Made by a program: the position numbers and the translations under genes. The notes under the pieces were generated by a model. That model was not told the DNA's origin and searched no databases. It saw only the letters and a program-made list of their open reading frames with translations. From the NCBI GenBank assembly GCA_965212195.1, contig CBDBUW010000012.1, forward strand, positions 310,001 through 374,000: a stretch of 64,000 nucleotides of DNA, in the 5' to 3' direction. Position 1 is the first letter of the stretch, and each line of letters starts with the position of its first letter. This document shows positions 17,323 through 27,111 of this stretch, one piece after another. This stretch comes from JAJCYK01 sp965212195. GTDB lineage: Bacteria > Bacteroidota > Bacteroidia > Cytophagales > Cyclobacteriaceae.

Positions 17323-19335
17323 CTATTTCGCTTTAATAGTAGTGTCTTCCGGGGCTTCTCCCACTAATTTTGCAGACCAAAGGCCACTGTTGTGGTCCGA
17401 GAAGAAAACATGACCTTTATAGGGTTGAGCACCCCAGGTCATGGCGGCATTGGGAATAAAGCCTTTGCTGTCTAAAGGCAGGTAATGCGCAATCTCTCTT
17501 CCTTGTTTGTATAGATCTCCAATTAAATCCCCGGAAAGGTCAATCACCCGCAATCCACCGTTATAATAAGCCACATACAGCAGGTCATCTTCCACCCAGA
17601 AATTGTGAGAACCTGCTTCAGGTAATTCGTAACGCGCTATTTCCTTAGGGTTGTCAAGATCAGTAAAATCAATAAAATGCAAGTATCCGCTGGGAATAGT
17701 TACACTTCCCGGACTAAAGGTCAATGGAAATATTTCATCCCCGGCAATGACGTAGAATTTTCCGGTGTCTTTGCTTTTATATGGGAAAGCGGCATGATTA
17801 GCTTCACCTTGTACCTTATAGCGGGCAATCTCAACTGGATTTTCGGGGCTACCGTTGGCCATACCATTGCCAACATCGGCTATAACTACCCCATCATTCC
17901 AGTTGGAAGAATAGGCTAGGCCATCTTCGATCCAAACATCATGAATGGCTCTGGCAGGATTATCCAACTGAAATTTACCCACACGATAAGGATTGGCGGG
18001 ATCTTCGATGTTAATCACGTCATAACGTTGTCCGTTACTCAGAGCATATACATGATTTTGATAGATAAAAAGATTGTGCACTCCACCTGTCAATTGATCA
18101 TCGAAAGTGGAAATAATCGACACATCTGCGGGGTTGCTCACATCCAATATTACGATACCATTTTTGCGGTTAGAAGCTCCTTCTCGACTTATGATGCATA
18201 CTTTTCCGTCCTCCGAAACTTTTACATCATTTACCGTCCGAGCGTCGACCTGGATGCTGTCAATAAGTTTAATGCCTCCCGGATTGGTTACGTCCCAAAA
18301 ATAAGCCGTGCCATCAGCGCCCCAAGTACCTGTTACTACATAGTCACGACCGTCAATTCCTTCCCATACCCACAGATCGGAGGTATGCTTGTTACTGATA
18401 CGTCCTTGCCCTACCAATTCAATCTTCCTTTTTACGTTTCTGGGGGTAATTTCGACCGTGGCGGTTGATGAATTGTTCCCTGCCGATGCTAGTATGGTGT
18501 ATGTACCGGGTTTTTCTGCCACAAACCGGCCATCAGGCACCACAATAGCGGAAGCTCCCGATCCGTCTTCAGCTACTACTCCACTTACCGTAAATAATAC
18601 AGGTATGTCATCCACAGTTTTCCCACTCTTATCAAACGCGGTAGCATTTAAGCTTACCACGTCTCCCGTTCGGGCCGAAGTGGTTGAAAGCTGCAAAGTC
18701 AAGCTTTCTACGGGATTCTTTAGTACTTTGAACTGTACGGTAGAAGTTATATCACCAGCATTCATAATGAGACTGACGTTGCCAGGATCTCCCGCATAGA
18801 GGTGCCCCAGAGCATCAATTCTGGCTACTTTGGGGTTGGAAGATTTAAGCTGTACGTCCCCTGATGGGGCGATAAGCCCCATTTCATCAGTGGCTTTTAG
18901 ATTCAGCTTGAAGGAGGTGCCGCTGTAAATCTTAGTAGGGAAATCTTCCAACTCCAGCTTGGCGATTTTTTTGTTAATAACCCTTAACTGAACGTATTTT
19001 TTGGCAAATGCTTCTCCTTCTTCGCCAGGTCTGATCACGATAAGATTGTAATTTCCAGGGACCATACCAGTGACATTCCCTATGGAATCCACCAGGGCAC
19101 CACTACTGGGCACAAATCCCTCTTGCCTTAAAATGGTGAAGAATTGTTTACCGTCGGCCAGTAAGTTTCCTTCCTGGTCCACTGCCTTTACCTGAAGGGT
19201 AGCGGTTTGTCCAACTTCAAGTATCAGAGGTTCCTGGTCAATCTTTAGGATCACCTGTTTCTTTTGGGCTATTACAGGTTGAAAACTGAAAGCTGTCAGA
19301 ACAGCAATGGCAATTAATCGGGCTGATGTTTTCAT
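17323..19335 (-). CDS. Secreted protein with Ig-like domains and LVIVD repeats
   Basis: A 670-residue exported protein. The signal peptide ends VIAQ near residue 24. Residues 30-300 are three Big_2/Ig-like beta domains (LEVGQTATLQVKAVDQEG, SGTSFKLNLKATDEMG, ARTGDVVSLNATAFDKSG). Residues 310-650 form a propeller of LVIVD-type repeats, each with the form GIVILDVSNPADV or GVVIADVGN or GLRVIDLSG. LVIVD proteins are secreted or surface-exposed and their ligands are mostly unknown. It converges with the CDGSH gene, two bases apart, and lies downstream of the DinB/GGT/S9 genes on the same strand. Confidence 0.8.
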   Translation of the reverse strand: MKTSARLIAIAVLTAFSFQPVIAQKKQVILKIDQEPLILEVGQTATLQVKAVDQEGNLLADGKQFFTILRQEGFVPSSGALVDSIGNVTGMVPGNYNLIVIRPGEEGEAFAKKYVQLRVINKKIAKLELEDFPTKIYSGTSFKLNLKATDEMGLIAPSGDVQLKSSNPKVARIDALGHLYAGDPGNVSLIMNAGDITSTVQFKVLKNPVESLTLQLSTTSARTGDVVSLNATAFDKSGKTVDDIPVLFTVSGVVAEDGSGASAIVVPDGRFVAEKPGTYTILASAGNNSSTATVEITPRNVKRKIELVGQGRISNKHTSDLWVWEGIDGRDYVVTGTWGADGTAYFWDVTNPGGIKLIDSIQVDARTVNDVKVSEDGKVCIISREGASNRKNGIVILDVSNPADVSIISTFDDQLTGGVHNLFIYQNHVYALSNGQRYDVINIEDPANPYRVGKFQLDNPARAIHDVWIEDGLAYSSNWNDGVVIADVGNGMANGSPENPVEIARYKVQGEANHAAFPYKSKDTGKFYVIAGDEIFPLTFSPGSVTIPSGYLHFIDFTDLDNPKEIARYELPEAGSHNFWVEDDLLYVAYYNGGLRVIDLSGDLIGDLYKQGREIAHYLPLDSKGFIPNAAMTWGAQPYKGHVFFSDHNSGLWSAKLVGEAPEDTTIKAK

Positions 19336-19359
19336 AATTGAGGTACGTTAGATTTTTGA

Positions 19360-19902
19360 TTACCAACCGTGTTTTTTTTTGGTATTGGCAATATGAGCTA
19401 AATGGTGATTGCAGTGCCAGGCGTATAAGGCCAAGTTAGCATATAAAGGCACTTTTTTATTGGTTTCCGGATGTATAAAAGCTTTAGACCATTCCTCGTC
19501 TCTGATGTTCCTTAATAAACAAACCCACCTCCGATGCAGGCCATGTAAATGCTGTAAGGAGACCTCTACAGGAGCGGTGCGCGCGTCCTCCAACGATGCC
19601 CAGACCTTTTCATCATAAGCTTTTATCAGGGGTTCGTTTTCTGTCAGGGCCCACTTAAATCGTATATAGCTATGGGTATGGCTGTCCGCAAGATGGTGCA
19701 CTACTTGTCGAAGCGTCCAGCCGTTAGGCCGGTAGGGGGTATCCAGCTGTTGGTCATTCAAGCCTGCCACTTCCGTTTCAAGCCGGGCCGGCAACGCCTC
19801 AATCTCGAGGATATAAGCTGGCCTATCGGCTGTGCTTATCCGCATAGGATACCTGAATTTGCCTATGGGAAAACGTAATTGTTCCAGTTCTTCAGTATTC
19901 AT
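19360..19902 (-). CDS. DinB/YfiT-like putative metal-dependent hydrolase
   Basis: A 180-residue four-helix-bundle protein of the DinB/YfiT family. Candidate metal ligands are the His residues in VVHHLADSHTH and in WHCNHHLAHI near the C-terminus, with the family segment YRPNGWTLRQVVHHLADSH. YfiT-type proteins include bacillithiol and mycothiol S-transferases, but the thiol used here is unknown. It lies two bases downstream of the gamma-glutamyltransferase gene on the same strand; both could belong to thiol or glutathione-like metabolism, though that is only suggestive. Confidence 0.82.
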   Translation of the reverse strand: MNTEELEQLRFPIGKFRYPMRISTADRPAYILEIEALPARLETEVAGLNDQQLDTPYRPNGWTLRQVVHHLADSHTHSYIRFKWALTENEPLIKAYDEKVWASLEDARTAPVEVSLQHLHGLHRRWVCLLRNIRDEEWSKAFIHPETNKKVPLYANLALYAWHCNHHLAHIANTKKKHGW

Positions 19903-19904
19903 AA

Positions 19905-21617
19905 TTAATATCCCATGGCGGTATTATCACCTCGCTTGTCCGCGGCTCCTTCTAATCCTTGATCTGTTACCAGAATACAGTCCATTCGCCCTATCTCGCT
20001 CCTCGGTTTCATAATATGCCCCATGGTGCTTAACTTTTCTAGAGTAGCGCTATCAAGGGCATTTACCTCATAATAAACCTCATCTGGTAGCCATTGATGA
20101 TGGAACTTTTTAGCATTAACCGCTTCTTGCATGGTCATACCATGATCGATCACGTTAAGTATGGTTTGAAAAACCGAGGTGATGATGGTACTACCCCCTG
20201 GAGTGCCCACCACCATATAAAGTGAATCGTTCTTTTCCACAATAGTAGGAGTCATGGAGCTAAGCATACGTTTTTCAGGCGCAATAGAGTTGGCTTCTGC
20301 TCCCACCAGTCCGAACATATTGGGTACTCCGGCTTTTACACTAAAATCATCCATTTCGTTATTAAGCAGGAAACCGGCTCCCTTGACTACCACTTTACTA
20401 CCGAAACTGCCATTTAAAGTAGTGGTAACAGAGGCCGCATTACCCAGTGCATCCACTATGCTAAAATGAGTGGTTTCCATACTTTCAATAATTTCGACAT
20501 GGCCTTCCTTTATATCTTGGGAAGATGTTTTGAAATCATATCTAATACTTGAATATCTTTCATTTAAGTAGTTGTTATCTAACAACATATCAATAGGCAC
20601 ATCATAAAAATCAGGATCTCCTAAATGAGTAGCTCGATCCGCATACACCCTGCGCTCGAGTTCCGTCATTAAGTGAATGGTCTTGGGTTGATTGAAACCC
20701 CAGCTTTCAATATCATGGGGTTCAACCCCCGCTAAAAGTTGCAAGATCGCGATACCTCCGCTGGAAGGAGGCCCCATGGTGATAATCTTATAAGAGCGAT
20801 AATCACCCACTATAGGTTGGCGCCATACCGCCTGATAATTTTGTAGGTCTTCCAGAGAAATAAGACCGCCACCTCTTTGCATCTCTTCCACGATCAGCTG
20901 TGCAGTTTTTCCATCATAGAATCCAGCTCGTCCCTGATCTCGGATGAGCGTCAGTGTTTGTCCCAGATCCTGGTAGAATACGGTATCGCCTGGTTGCCAG
21001 CCCCGTTCATTTTGCAGATGGGTCTTATGATCATTCACCAGCCCAAAATTTTCCTGGTGTTCATTGAATTTACTGGCTTCTTTTTCTGTTAGCACCACCC
21101 CACCCAGGGCCAGATCAATAGCGGGTTGTACCAATGATTCAAAAGGCATGCTGCCTAATTTCTGGTGTATTTTGATCATGCCATCGACAGTGCCGGGAAC
21201 TCCGGCGGCCAGATGCCCAAGAGTACTGAGATTCTCAATAACCTCCTGGTTTTCGTCCAAATACATATCTTTTTGTGCCTGCAAGGGAGCCATTTCCCGA
21301 AAATCCAGACTGCCAATATTTCCATCATGTTGCCGATAAACCAAAAACCCTCCTCCACCAATATTACCGGCCCGAGGATAGGCCACGGCCAGTGCTAGTT
21401 GCACGGCAATAGCGGCATCGAAGGCATTTCCACCACTTTTCAAGATATCAACACCTACCTGCGTGGCTGCAGGGTGAGCAGTACTTACCATTACCTGCTT
21501 CCCCATGACCCCATACACGGGCGGGTGAATGTCTGGAGTTGCCTGCTTCTGACAACCTGCAAAGACCAGTAGAAAGACTGCCAAACTTTGTTTTACATAA
21601 ATACGGAAATTGCTCAT
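19905..21617 (-). CDS. ggt: Gamma-glutamyltransferase (lipoprotein)
   Basis: A 570-residue Ntn-hydrolase that autocleaves into two subunits. The nucleophile is the second Thr in ETTHFSIVD near residue 385; other signatures are SGGNAFDAAIA, GNIGGGGFLVY, GPPSSGGIA and GTPGGSTIIT. The N-terminus has a lipobox (VFAGC near residue 22), so it is a membrane-attached periplasmic enzyme. It cleaves gamma-glutamyl bonds of glutathione and related compounds. Its ATG overlaps the TAA of the S9 peptidase gene at 21617 (TAATG), so the two are translationally coupled and may work together in peptide scavenging. Confidence 0.92.
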   Translation of the reverse strand: MSNFRIYVKQSLAVFLLVFAGCQKQATPDIHPPVYGVMGKQVMVSTAHPAATQVGVDILKSGGNAFDAAIAVQLALAVAYPRAGNIGGGGFLVYRQHDGNIGSLDFREMAPLQAQKDMYLDENQEVIENLSTLGHLAAGVPGTVDGMIKIHQKLGSMPFESLVQPAIDLALGGVVLTEKEASKFNEHQENFGLVNDHKTHLQNERGWQPGDTVFYQDLGQTLTLIRDQGRAGFYDGKTAQLIVEEMQRGGGLISLEDLQNYQAVWRQPIVGDYRSYKIITMGPPSSGGIAILQLLAGVEPHDIESWGFNQPKTIHLMTELERRVYADRATHLGDPDFYDVPIDMLLDNNYLNERYSSIRYDFKTSSQDIKEGHVEIIESMETTHFSIVDALGNAASVTTTLNGSFGSKVVVKGAGFLLNNEMDDFSVKAGVPNMFGLVGAEANSIAPEKRMLSSMTPTIVEKNDSLYMVVGTPGGSTIITSVFQTILNVIDHGMTMQEAVNAKKFHHQWLPDEVYYEVNALDSATLEKLSTMGHIMKPRSEIGRMDCILVTDQGLEGAADKRGDNTAMGY

Positions 21618-23974
21618 TAAGGCTCTTTTAAATGCATTTCAAATAATTGGAATATCCGACGGTATTCGTCGTACCAACTACTGGGTTCCCGAAAGCCATG
21701 TCCTTCCATGGGAAATACGGCCAGCTCCCAGTTCTCTTTTTTAAGTTCAATTAATCTTTGTGAGAGTCTAACCACATCCTGGAACTGTACATTGCGATCA
21801 ACCATACCATGTAGCATGAGTAAAGCTCCCTTTAGTCCTTTGGCGTGATAAATAGGTGAACTCTTCACGAAAGCCAGACTATCGTCTGTAGGTTGATTCA
21901 ATATATTAGAAGTGTAAGGGTGATTGTAGTGAGCCCAGTCCGTAACGGATCGCAATGCCGCACCTGCTGCAAAAACATCGGGCTCCGTAAACATGGCCAT
22001 TAAAGTAATGAACCCTCCATAAGAGCCCCCATAAATGCCCATTCTCTGGGGATCAATCTGATATTTTTCCACTAAATAGCGAGCGCCGTCGATCTGATCG
22101 CTAAGGTCTTTGCCTCCCATAAATTGATATATCCCAGTGCGCCAATCGCGTCCGTAACCTGCACTACCCCGGTAGTCAATGTCCAATACCGTATACCCAC
22201 GGTCTGCCAGGAAATTGTGGAACATATATTCTCTGTAGTAACCACTCCACCATTTGTGAGCATTTTGGAGATAACCCGCTCCGTGTACGAATACTACGGC
22301 TGCCCCGTTTGACTTATCAGATGGCGGTAAATAAAGTCTGGCGGGGACCATAGCCCCATCCGCAGCCTGGAATTTGATGTACTCCGGCGTTCTCCAGGGA
22401 TAGGCTTTAAATTCCGGAGATTGAGACTGGGTAATACGCTGAGGCTTTGAATCCTTTTCATTGGCTTTTAAATATAATTCCCACGGTCTATTAGCTTGAC
22501 TGCTCAGAATGGCCAGGTGCTTTTCATCCGGTGATAACCTAACATCATTTCGGCCCGGCATATTTGTTAGTTTGGTGGACTTTCCTCCGTTTAGGGGCAT
22601 GCGGTAAAAGTGTCGCTCCCCTGGATGCGTTTCATTTGAGGTATAATACCAATGTGTTTTGTCTAGCGACAATTTTGGATTATAGATCTCAAAACTGCCT
22701 TTGCTCAAAGCTCTAGACTTTTTAGTGCGGGTATTCATCGTGTATAGATGGCTGAATCCCGTTTTTTCAGACTGAAACCATATGGTTTGACTATCGGGCA
22801 ACCAGCCCAAAGCGGGATTGTTGAACAGATAGCCGATTCCCGGACCTTGTACCCAGGCTACATCTGTCTGACGATCCAGCAATTCCAAGTCTCCATTGGT
22901 TAGGTCTAGCAAGCAAATCCAACGGTCCTTGTTATCCATGGCACGTAGTTGTACCAAAGCGTTCTTGCCATCATCGGAGTAATAAGGTCCATGCACCAAT
23001 ACTTCCCGTAGCTGCTCAGGATCTTCACTATGGGATCCGTCCGCCAAATTATAGACATCGTGAATACCCTCCAGATCCTTAATATTCAAATGATAGCTAG
23101 TATCTTCTTCGATATGGTATATGCCGAACGTATAGGAAGTAGCCAGATTACCCACTTTCGATCTAGCCTCCAATGATTTGGCATATCCGGTTTCTGTTAC
23201 ATAGTCCATAACCTGAGTTCTGGGAGTTTCATTGTCGGTGGTAAACCGGTAGGTTATAAAAGCCTCATCGGGACTCAGAGTAATTTGGCTTACCCGGTTT
23301 TTCTCTTTATAAATGGCCAAAGGCCTGGAAGGTTTGAGACGGTCAGTACGAGCTTTCTTTAAAGAATCCTTACGATGCTTTTCCCGGAGTACCTCGAATA
23401 ATCGCAATTGGTCATCCTTCAGCCACTGGTCGGAGACCGACGGATTTTTGTCCGGCGGTTTGTTACCGGGTTTAAACTGTGTTAATTGTTCTAGCTGGCC
23501 GGTTTGCAGGTGCCAGCTAAACAGTTGCTCATTTTCAGTGAACATTATCTTTTGGCCGTTTTGAGAGAAAGCAGGATTGCTGGCGAAGTTTAAGGTATTG
23601 GTTATCCTTTTAGTGTTGCCAGATTTCAAGTCAATAAGGTATATGTCACCATTCTTGCTGTAAACCGCCTGGCTACGCTTCTTGTTAAAAACAGGGTCGG
23701 TACCATATAAACTGCGGCGGGTTTCCCAAGGTACTTTTTGCACCTCTCCATTTGCTGCTAGAACTTGATAAAGTGAATCCGCATCAACGTTTTCCGGATT
23801 CCAGTTGAAATATACCCGTTTGCTGTCTACACTCCAGCGCATGCCATTTGGTGAATGACCCACCCACTCATAGCCCTTCATGATATCTTCCAACTCCAGT
23901 GATTGGGCCTCAGTGGAAAGACTTAGACTAATAGACCAGCAAATAGCAAGAAAGAAGTAAAAATGGCTTTTCAT
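21617..23974 (-). CDS. S9 family (prolyl oligopeptidase/DPP IV-like) serine peptidase
   Basis: A 785-residue exported peptidase. A signal peptide covers residues 1-23. Residues 30-520 form a beta-propeller with repeated blade motifs (ITLSPDEAFITYRF, VRLSPDEKHLAILSS). The C-terminal alpha/beta hydrolase domain has the nucleophile Ser in GGSYGG, the Asp in HGMVDRNVQF and the His in EGHGFREP. Substrates are short peptides, often cut after Pro or Ala. It is transcribed with ggt, whose start overlaps its stop, and follows the small lipoprotein gene at 24032. Confidence 0.9.
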   Translation of the reverse strand: MKSHFYFFLAICWSISLSLSTEAQSLELEDIMKGYEWVGHSPNGMRWSVDSKRVYFNWNPENVDADSLYQVLAANGEVQKVPWETRRSLYGTDPVFNKKRSQAVYSKNGDIYLIDLKSGNTKRITNTLNFASNPAFSQNGQKIMFTENEQLFSWHLQTGQLEQLTQFKPGNKPPDKNPSVSDQWLKDDQLRLFEVLREKHRKDSLKKARTDRLKPSRPLAIYKEKNRVSQITLSPDEAFITYRFTTDNETPRTQVMDYVTETGYAKSLEARSKVGNLATSYTFGIYHIEEDTSYHLNIKDLEGIHDVYNLADGSHSEDPEQLREVLVHGPYYSDDGKNALVQLRAMDNKDRWICLLDLTNGDLELLDRQTDVAWVQGPGIGYLFNNPALGWLPDSQTIWFQSEKTGFSHLYTMNTRTKKSRALSKGSFEIYNPKLSLDKTHWYYTSNETHPGERHFYRMPLNGGKSTKLTNMPGRNDVRLSPDEKHLAILSSQANRPWELYLKANEKDSKPQRITQSQSPEFKAYPWRTPEYIKFQAADGAMVPARLYLPPSDKSNGAAVVFVHGAGYLQNAHKWWSGYYREYMFHNFLADRGYTVLDIDYRGSAGYGRDWRTGIYQFMGGKDLSDQIDGARYLVEKYQIDPQRMGIYGGSYGGFITLMAMFTEPDVFAAGAALRSVTDWAHYNHPYTSNILNQPTDDSLAFVKSSPIYHAKGLKGALLMLHGMVDRNVQFQDVVRLSQRLIELKKENWELAVFPMEGHGFREPSSWYDEYRRIFQLFEMHLKEP

Positions 23975-24031
23975 ATCATTGAGGCGAATGCTCGGAAAGA
24001 TATGAATTTTTATAGCAGATTAAAAAGCACC

Positions 24032-24238
24032 TTAGTTCTGTACTTTTACTTTCTTGGTTCTCTTTTTTCCTTTGTCCTTTTGGGGATTGTAGGCCTTCTT
24101 TTTGGTTTTAGGTTTGATAACGGTGACGGTGTTGTAGTCTTTCTTAGCACAACTGCTAAACGTCGGCATCATGATGAGGGCCAGAAATAGTACCAGCACA
24201 CATTTTCTAAAAACACACGTCTTGAATAGATAAACCAT
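24032..24238 (-). CDS. Small Lys-rich lipoprotein
   Basis: A 68-residue protein with a basic start, a hydrophobic stretch and the lipobox FSSC at about residues 27-30. The mature part is only about 38 residues and very Lys-rich (IKPKTKKKAYNPQKDKGKK). Such tiny lipoproteins are common in Bacteroidota and have no known role. It sits just upstream of the S9 peptidase on the same strand. It scores as real because signal peptide, lipobox and tail composition agree, but its length alone would not prove it. Confidence 0.55.
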   Translation of the reverse strand: MVYLFKTCVFRKCVLVLFLALIMMPTFSSCAKKDYNTVTVIKPKTKKKAYNPQKDKGKKRTKKVKVQN

Positions 24239-24338
24239 CTGAATGATAACCTCAAAAAGGGGATTTTATTTCCTACGTAATTAAGTAAAAAAAGCTATAT
24301 TTCTTTTTCCTAAATCACGTAAAAACACGCGTGAGCGA

Positions 24339-26300
24339 TTGAATATGAAAATATCTGGTTTAGTTATTGTTTTTCTTATGGGAGTGGGCCAGGTATTAGC
24401 TGTTGTTCAGCAGGACAGCCTTCTTAATAAGGTCAACAACCTCAAAGGGAAGGAAAAAATTGAGGTTTTGCTGAAAATTTCAGAGAACACCAGAAGTTAT
24501 GCTCCTGAGCTGTCCCTGGAATTTGCGGAACAATCGCTTACCAATGCCACAAAATTGCAGGACTCTCTGCTGATGTTGCTTTCCTTAAAAAGTTTGGGAC
24601 TAACCAATTACAGCACGGGAGACTATGAATTGAGTTTGTTGAACTTCACCAGTATCCTGGAGATCCAGCAAGCTCGGAATGACAACGAAGGTGTAGCCAG
24701 TGCATACAATAACATCGGCATTATTTACGACGAACTACAGAAGTATGCCACCGCATTGGATTTCTATCATCGATCACTGGAGATAAAAGAACGCATCGGT
24801 GATAGGGGTACTATAGCCAATACCATAAATAACATCGGCTTCTTGTACAACAAGATCGATAATCCCGACAAGGCTTATGAGTATTTTTCCAGAGCTCTGG
24901 AAATTGATAAGCAGCAAAAAGATACGCTGGGAATGTTCAGTACCTTGAACAATCTAGGGTTGTATTATTTTCAGCAGGAAAAGTACGACTCTGCCTTAAA
25001 CTACTTTAACTCATCTTTGAATATTGGCCGAAACCTTAATAACAATTACGACAAAGCGCATCTCTTTAATAATATTTCTAATATTCATTTAAAACGTGGC
25101 AGTTTTGATAGAGCCATAGCACTTTACAACAGGTCATTGGAGTTAAGTGAACCTATGGATGCCAAGGCCAGGATGATTACCAGTTATCAGGGACTGGCTG
25201 AAGCCTATAAGCAGCAAGGTCAATATCGCAGAGCGTTGGATTTTTACAAAAAGCAGTCTGACCTTAAAGACCTGGTATTTAACGAACGCAATGCCCGAAA
25301 GATCACGGAAATTGAGACCAACTATCAGATTCAGCAAAGGGAAAAAGAGATTGAGCTGCTACGGAAGGAGAGCGAGATTCAAATTCTAAGTCTTTCAAAG
25401 AACCGGGTAGTCACCTACTTTCTATTGGCCAGTTTGATCCTAATTTTTGTATTAGCAGCGGTTCTGTACCAACGGTATCAGTTTCGATTGAGATCCAACC
25501 AGATTCTGGAAAATCAAAACCAGGAGATTGCTAAAAAGAACATCGATATACTAGATAGTATCATGTACGCCAAGGGTATCCAGGACGCCATCCGGCCCGA
25601 TCCTGAAATATTGAAGGATGGATTTGAAGACTATTATATATTTTCCAAAGCCCGTGACATAGTTAATGGGGATTTCTATTGGCTGGCTAACCAGGGGCCT
25701 CATTTAATCATTGCGGTGATGGATTGTACCGGCCACGGGGTACCCGGAGCATTTATGACGGTAATGGCCAACAGTCTGCTGAATCAAATCGTACTGGAAC
25801 AAGGAACTAGTTCACCTGCCAAGATTCTGGCAGCACTCCATAAGGAGATGGCCACCACTTTGCATCAGGAAAATTACACTCAAATTACTAATGAGGGTAT
25901 GGACATTGCCATATGCCTATATGATACCAAGAGCAGGAGACTAGTCTTTGCTGGTGCCAAAAGACCCTTCTATTATTTTCAGGATAAAAAATTGAAGGTC
26001 ATTAAAGGCAGTACTCAAAGCATAGGTGGCAACCTTTATCGGAACGATCGTACCTTTGAAGAACACGAAATATTACTGGAAAAAGAAGACTCCTTTTATT
26101 TGTTTACCGATGGCATCACGGATCAATTCGGTGGCCCAGATGACAAGAAATTTCTAAGCTGGCGTTTAAAACATCAGTTAAACTTGATGCAGCCTCATGG
26201 CATGACCAGCCAATTACATCATTTGGAAAATGCCATTCTTGACTGGAGGGGAAGCAACGAGCAAACCGACGACATGCTCATGGTAGGAGTAAAGGTGTAA
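24339..26300 (+). CDS. TPR-SpoIIE sensor phosphatase (PP2C-type), membrane-anchored
   Basis: A 653-residue signalling protein. A signal peptide covers residues 1-22. Residues 60-315 hold about six TPR units (SAYNNIGIIYDELQKYATAL, NTINNIGFLYNKIDNPDKAY), followed by a coiled coil (residues 325-350), a transmembrane helix (about 360-380) and a cytoplasmic PP2C/SpoIIE domain (about 425-653) with DIVNGDFYW, MDCTGHGVPGAFM, and TDGITDQFG for metal binding. Such proteins dephosphorylate anti-sigma-antagonist or regulator proteins on an external cue read by the TPRs. Two genes downstream lie an ECF sigma factor and its anti-sigma-like partner, which may be targets or only neighbours. An imperfect -7 box (TATATTTC) is at 24296-24303. 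Confidence 0.88.
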   Translation: MNMKISGLVIVFLMGVGQVLAVVQQDSLLNKVNNLKGKEKIEVLLKISENTRSYAPELSLEFAEQSLTNATKLQDSLLMLLSLKSLGLTNYSTGDYELSLLNFTSILEIQQARNDNEGVASAYNNIGIIYDELQKYATALDFYHRSLEIKERIGDRGTIANTINNIGFLYNKIDNPDKAYEYFSRALEIDKQQKDTLGMFSTLNNLGLYYFQQEKYDSALNYFNSSLNIGRNLNNNYDKAHLFNNISNIHLKRGSFDRAIALYNRSLELSEPMDAKARMITSYQGLAEAYKQQGQYRRALDFYKKQSDLKDLVFNERNARKITEIETNYQIQQREKEIELLRKESEIQILSLSKNRVVTYFLLASLILIFVLAAVLYQRYQFRLRSNQILENQNQEIAKKNIDILDSIMYAKGIQDAIRPDPEILKDGFEDYYIFSKARDIVNGDFYWLANQGPHLIIAVMDCTGHGVPGAFMTVMANSLLNQIVLEQGTSSPAKILAALHKEMATTLHQENYTQITNEGMDIAICLYDTKSRRLVFAGAKRPFYYFQDKKLKVIKGSTQSIGGNLYRNDRTFEEHEILLEKEDSFYLFTDGITDQFGGPDDKKFLSWRLKHQLNLMQPHGMTSQLHHLENAILDWRGSNEQTDDMLMVGVKV

Positions 26301-26305
26301 TAACC

Positions 26306-26470
26306 ATGCAAAAATCAAAGCGTATTTTCTTTTTGCTGTCAGTCATTTTTTTTATGATCCTAATTTGGGTGGCATATGATTTTAGTAGAAAAACAAATTT
26401 TCCAGGGGCACCTGAATCCATTCCCGCCGATAGCACTGCACAAAAAGACAGTCTTAAAATATCCCAATGA
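26306..26470 (+). CDS. Small membrane protein of unknown function
   Basis: A 54-codon ORF starting five bases after the TPR-SpoIIE stop. It has two basic residues, one hydrophobic helix of about 18 residues (FFLLSVIFFMILIWVAY) and a hydrophilic Ser/Asp/Pro-rich tail that would lie outside the cytoplasm. The close spacing argues for cotranscription with the phosphatase gene. No family is recognisable at this length. Confidence 0.5.
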   Translation: MQKSKRIFFLLSVIFFMILIWVAYDFSRKTNFPGAPESIPADSTAQKDSLKISQ

Positions 26471-26544
26471 AAACTAGTTGAGGCTTAGCCTCAAGCAACC
26501 ATATGGGTATTTCTTCCGTGCTGATATTGTAATCTTTCGATTTT

Positions 26545-27111
26545 GTGAGCTCAAATCAAAATACGAACCAAGAACTTACCACCATTTTGGAGGGCTGTAA
26601 GCAGGGAAAGAGACATTTTCAAAAAATGCTCTACGAGCACTTTTATGGATATGCCATGAGTATTTGCTTGCGTTATGGACAGGGTTATGACCATGCCGTA
26701 GAAATCGTGAATGATGGGTTCCTAAAGGTATTCACAAAATTGGATATGTATAATTCTCAAAAGTCATTCAAGGCATGGCTAAGGCGTATTATGATCAACA
26801 GCGCTGTAGACCACTATAGGAAAGAAATAAAGCATGAGTCCGGTCATCAGAGTATTGAAGGTCTGAATAAGGCTTCTGCCAGAGAAAATGTCTTAGATAA
26901 AATGGCCTTTGATGAAGTAGTACATCAGATTCAGTTGCTGCCGCCATCATACCGGGCGGTTTTTAATCTCTTCGTGTTTGAGGGATTTAAACATGAGGAG
27001 ATTGGAAAGATGCTGAATATTTCCGAGGGAACCTCAAAATCGAATCTGTCGCGGGCACGTGCTCATTTGCAGAGAGCTTTAGGCAAAATTTATAATGATG
27101 AGTTGGCATAA
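26545..27111 (+). CDS. ECF-type RNA polymerase sigma factor
   Basis: A 188-residue sigma-70 family ECF factor. Region 2 (residues 22-95) contains FYGYAMSICLRYGQ, the NDGFLKVFTKLD segment and KAWLRRIMINSAVDHYRK, which contact the -10 region and core. Region 4 (residues 125-185) is a helix-turn-helix (LPPSYRAVFNLFVFEGFKHEEIGKMLNISEGTSKSNLSRAR). The start is GTG at 26545, the only credible start upstream of region 2. Its end overlaps the next gene by 17 bases, so sigma factor and anti-sigma-like protein are made together. Confidence 0.9.
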   Translation: MSSNQNTNQELTTILEGCKQGKRHFQKMLYEHFYGYAMSICLRYGQGYDHAVEIVNDGFLKVFTKLDMYNSQKSFKAWLRRIMINSAVDHYRKEIKHESGHQSIEGLNKASARENVLDKMAFDEVVHQIQLLPPSYRAVFNLFVFEGFKHEEIGKMLNISEGTSKSNLSRARAHLQRALGKIYNDELA

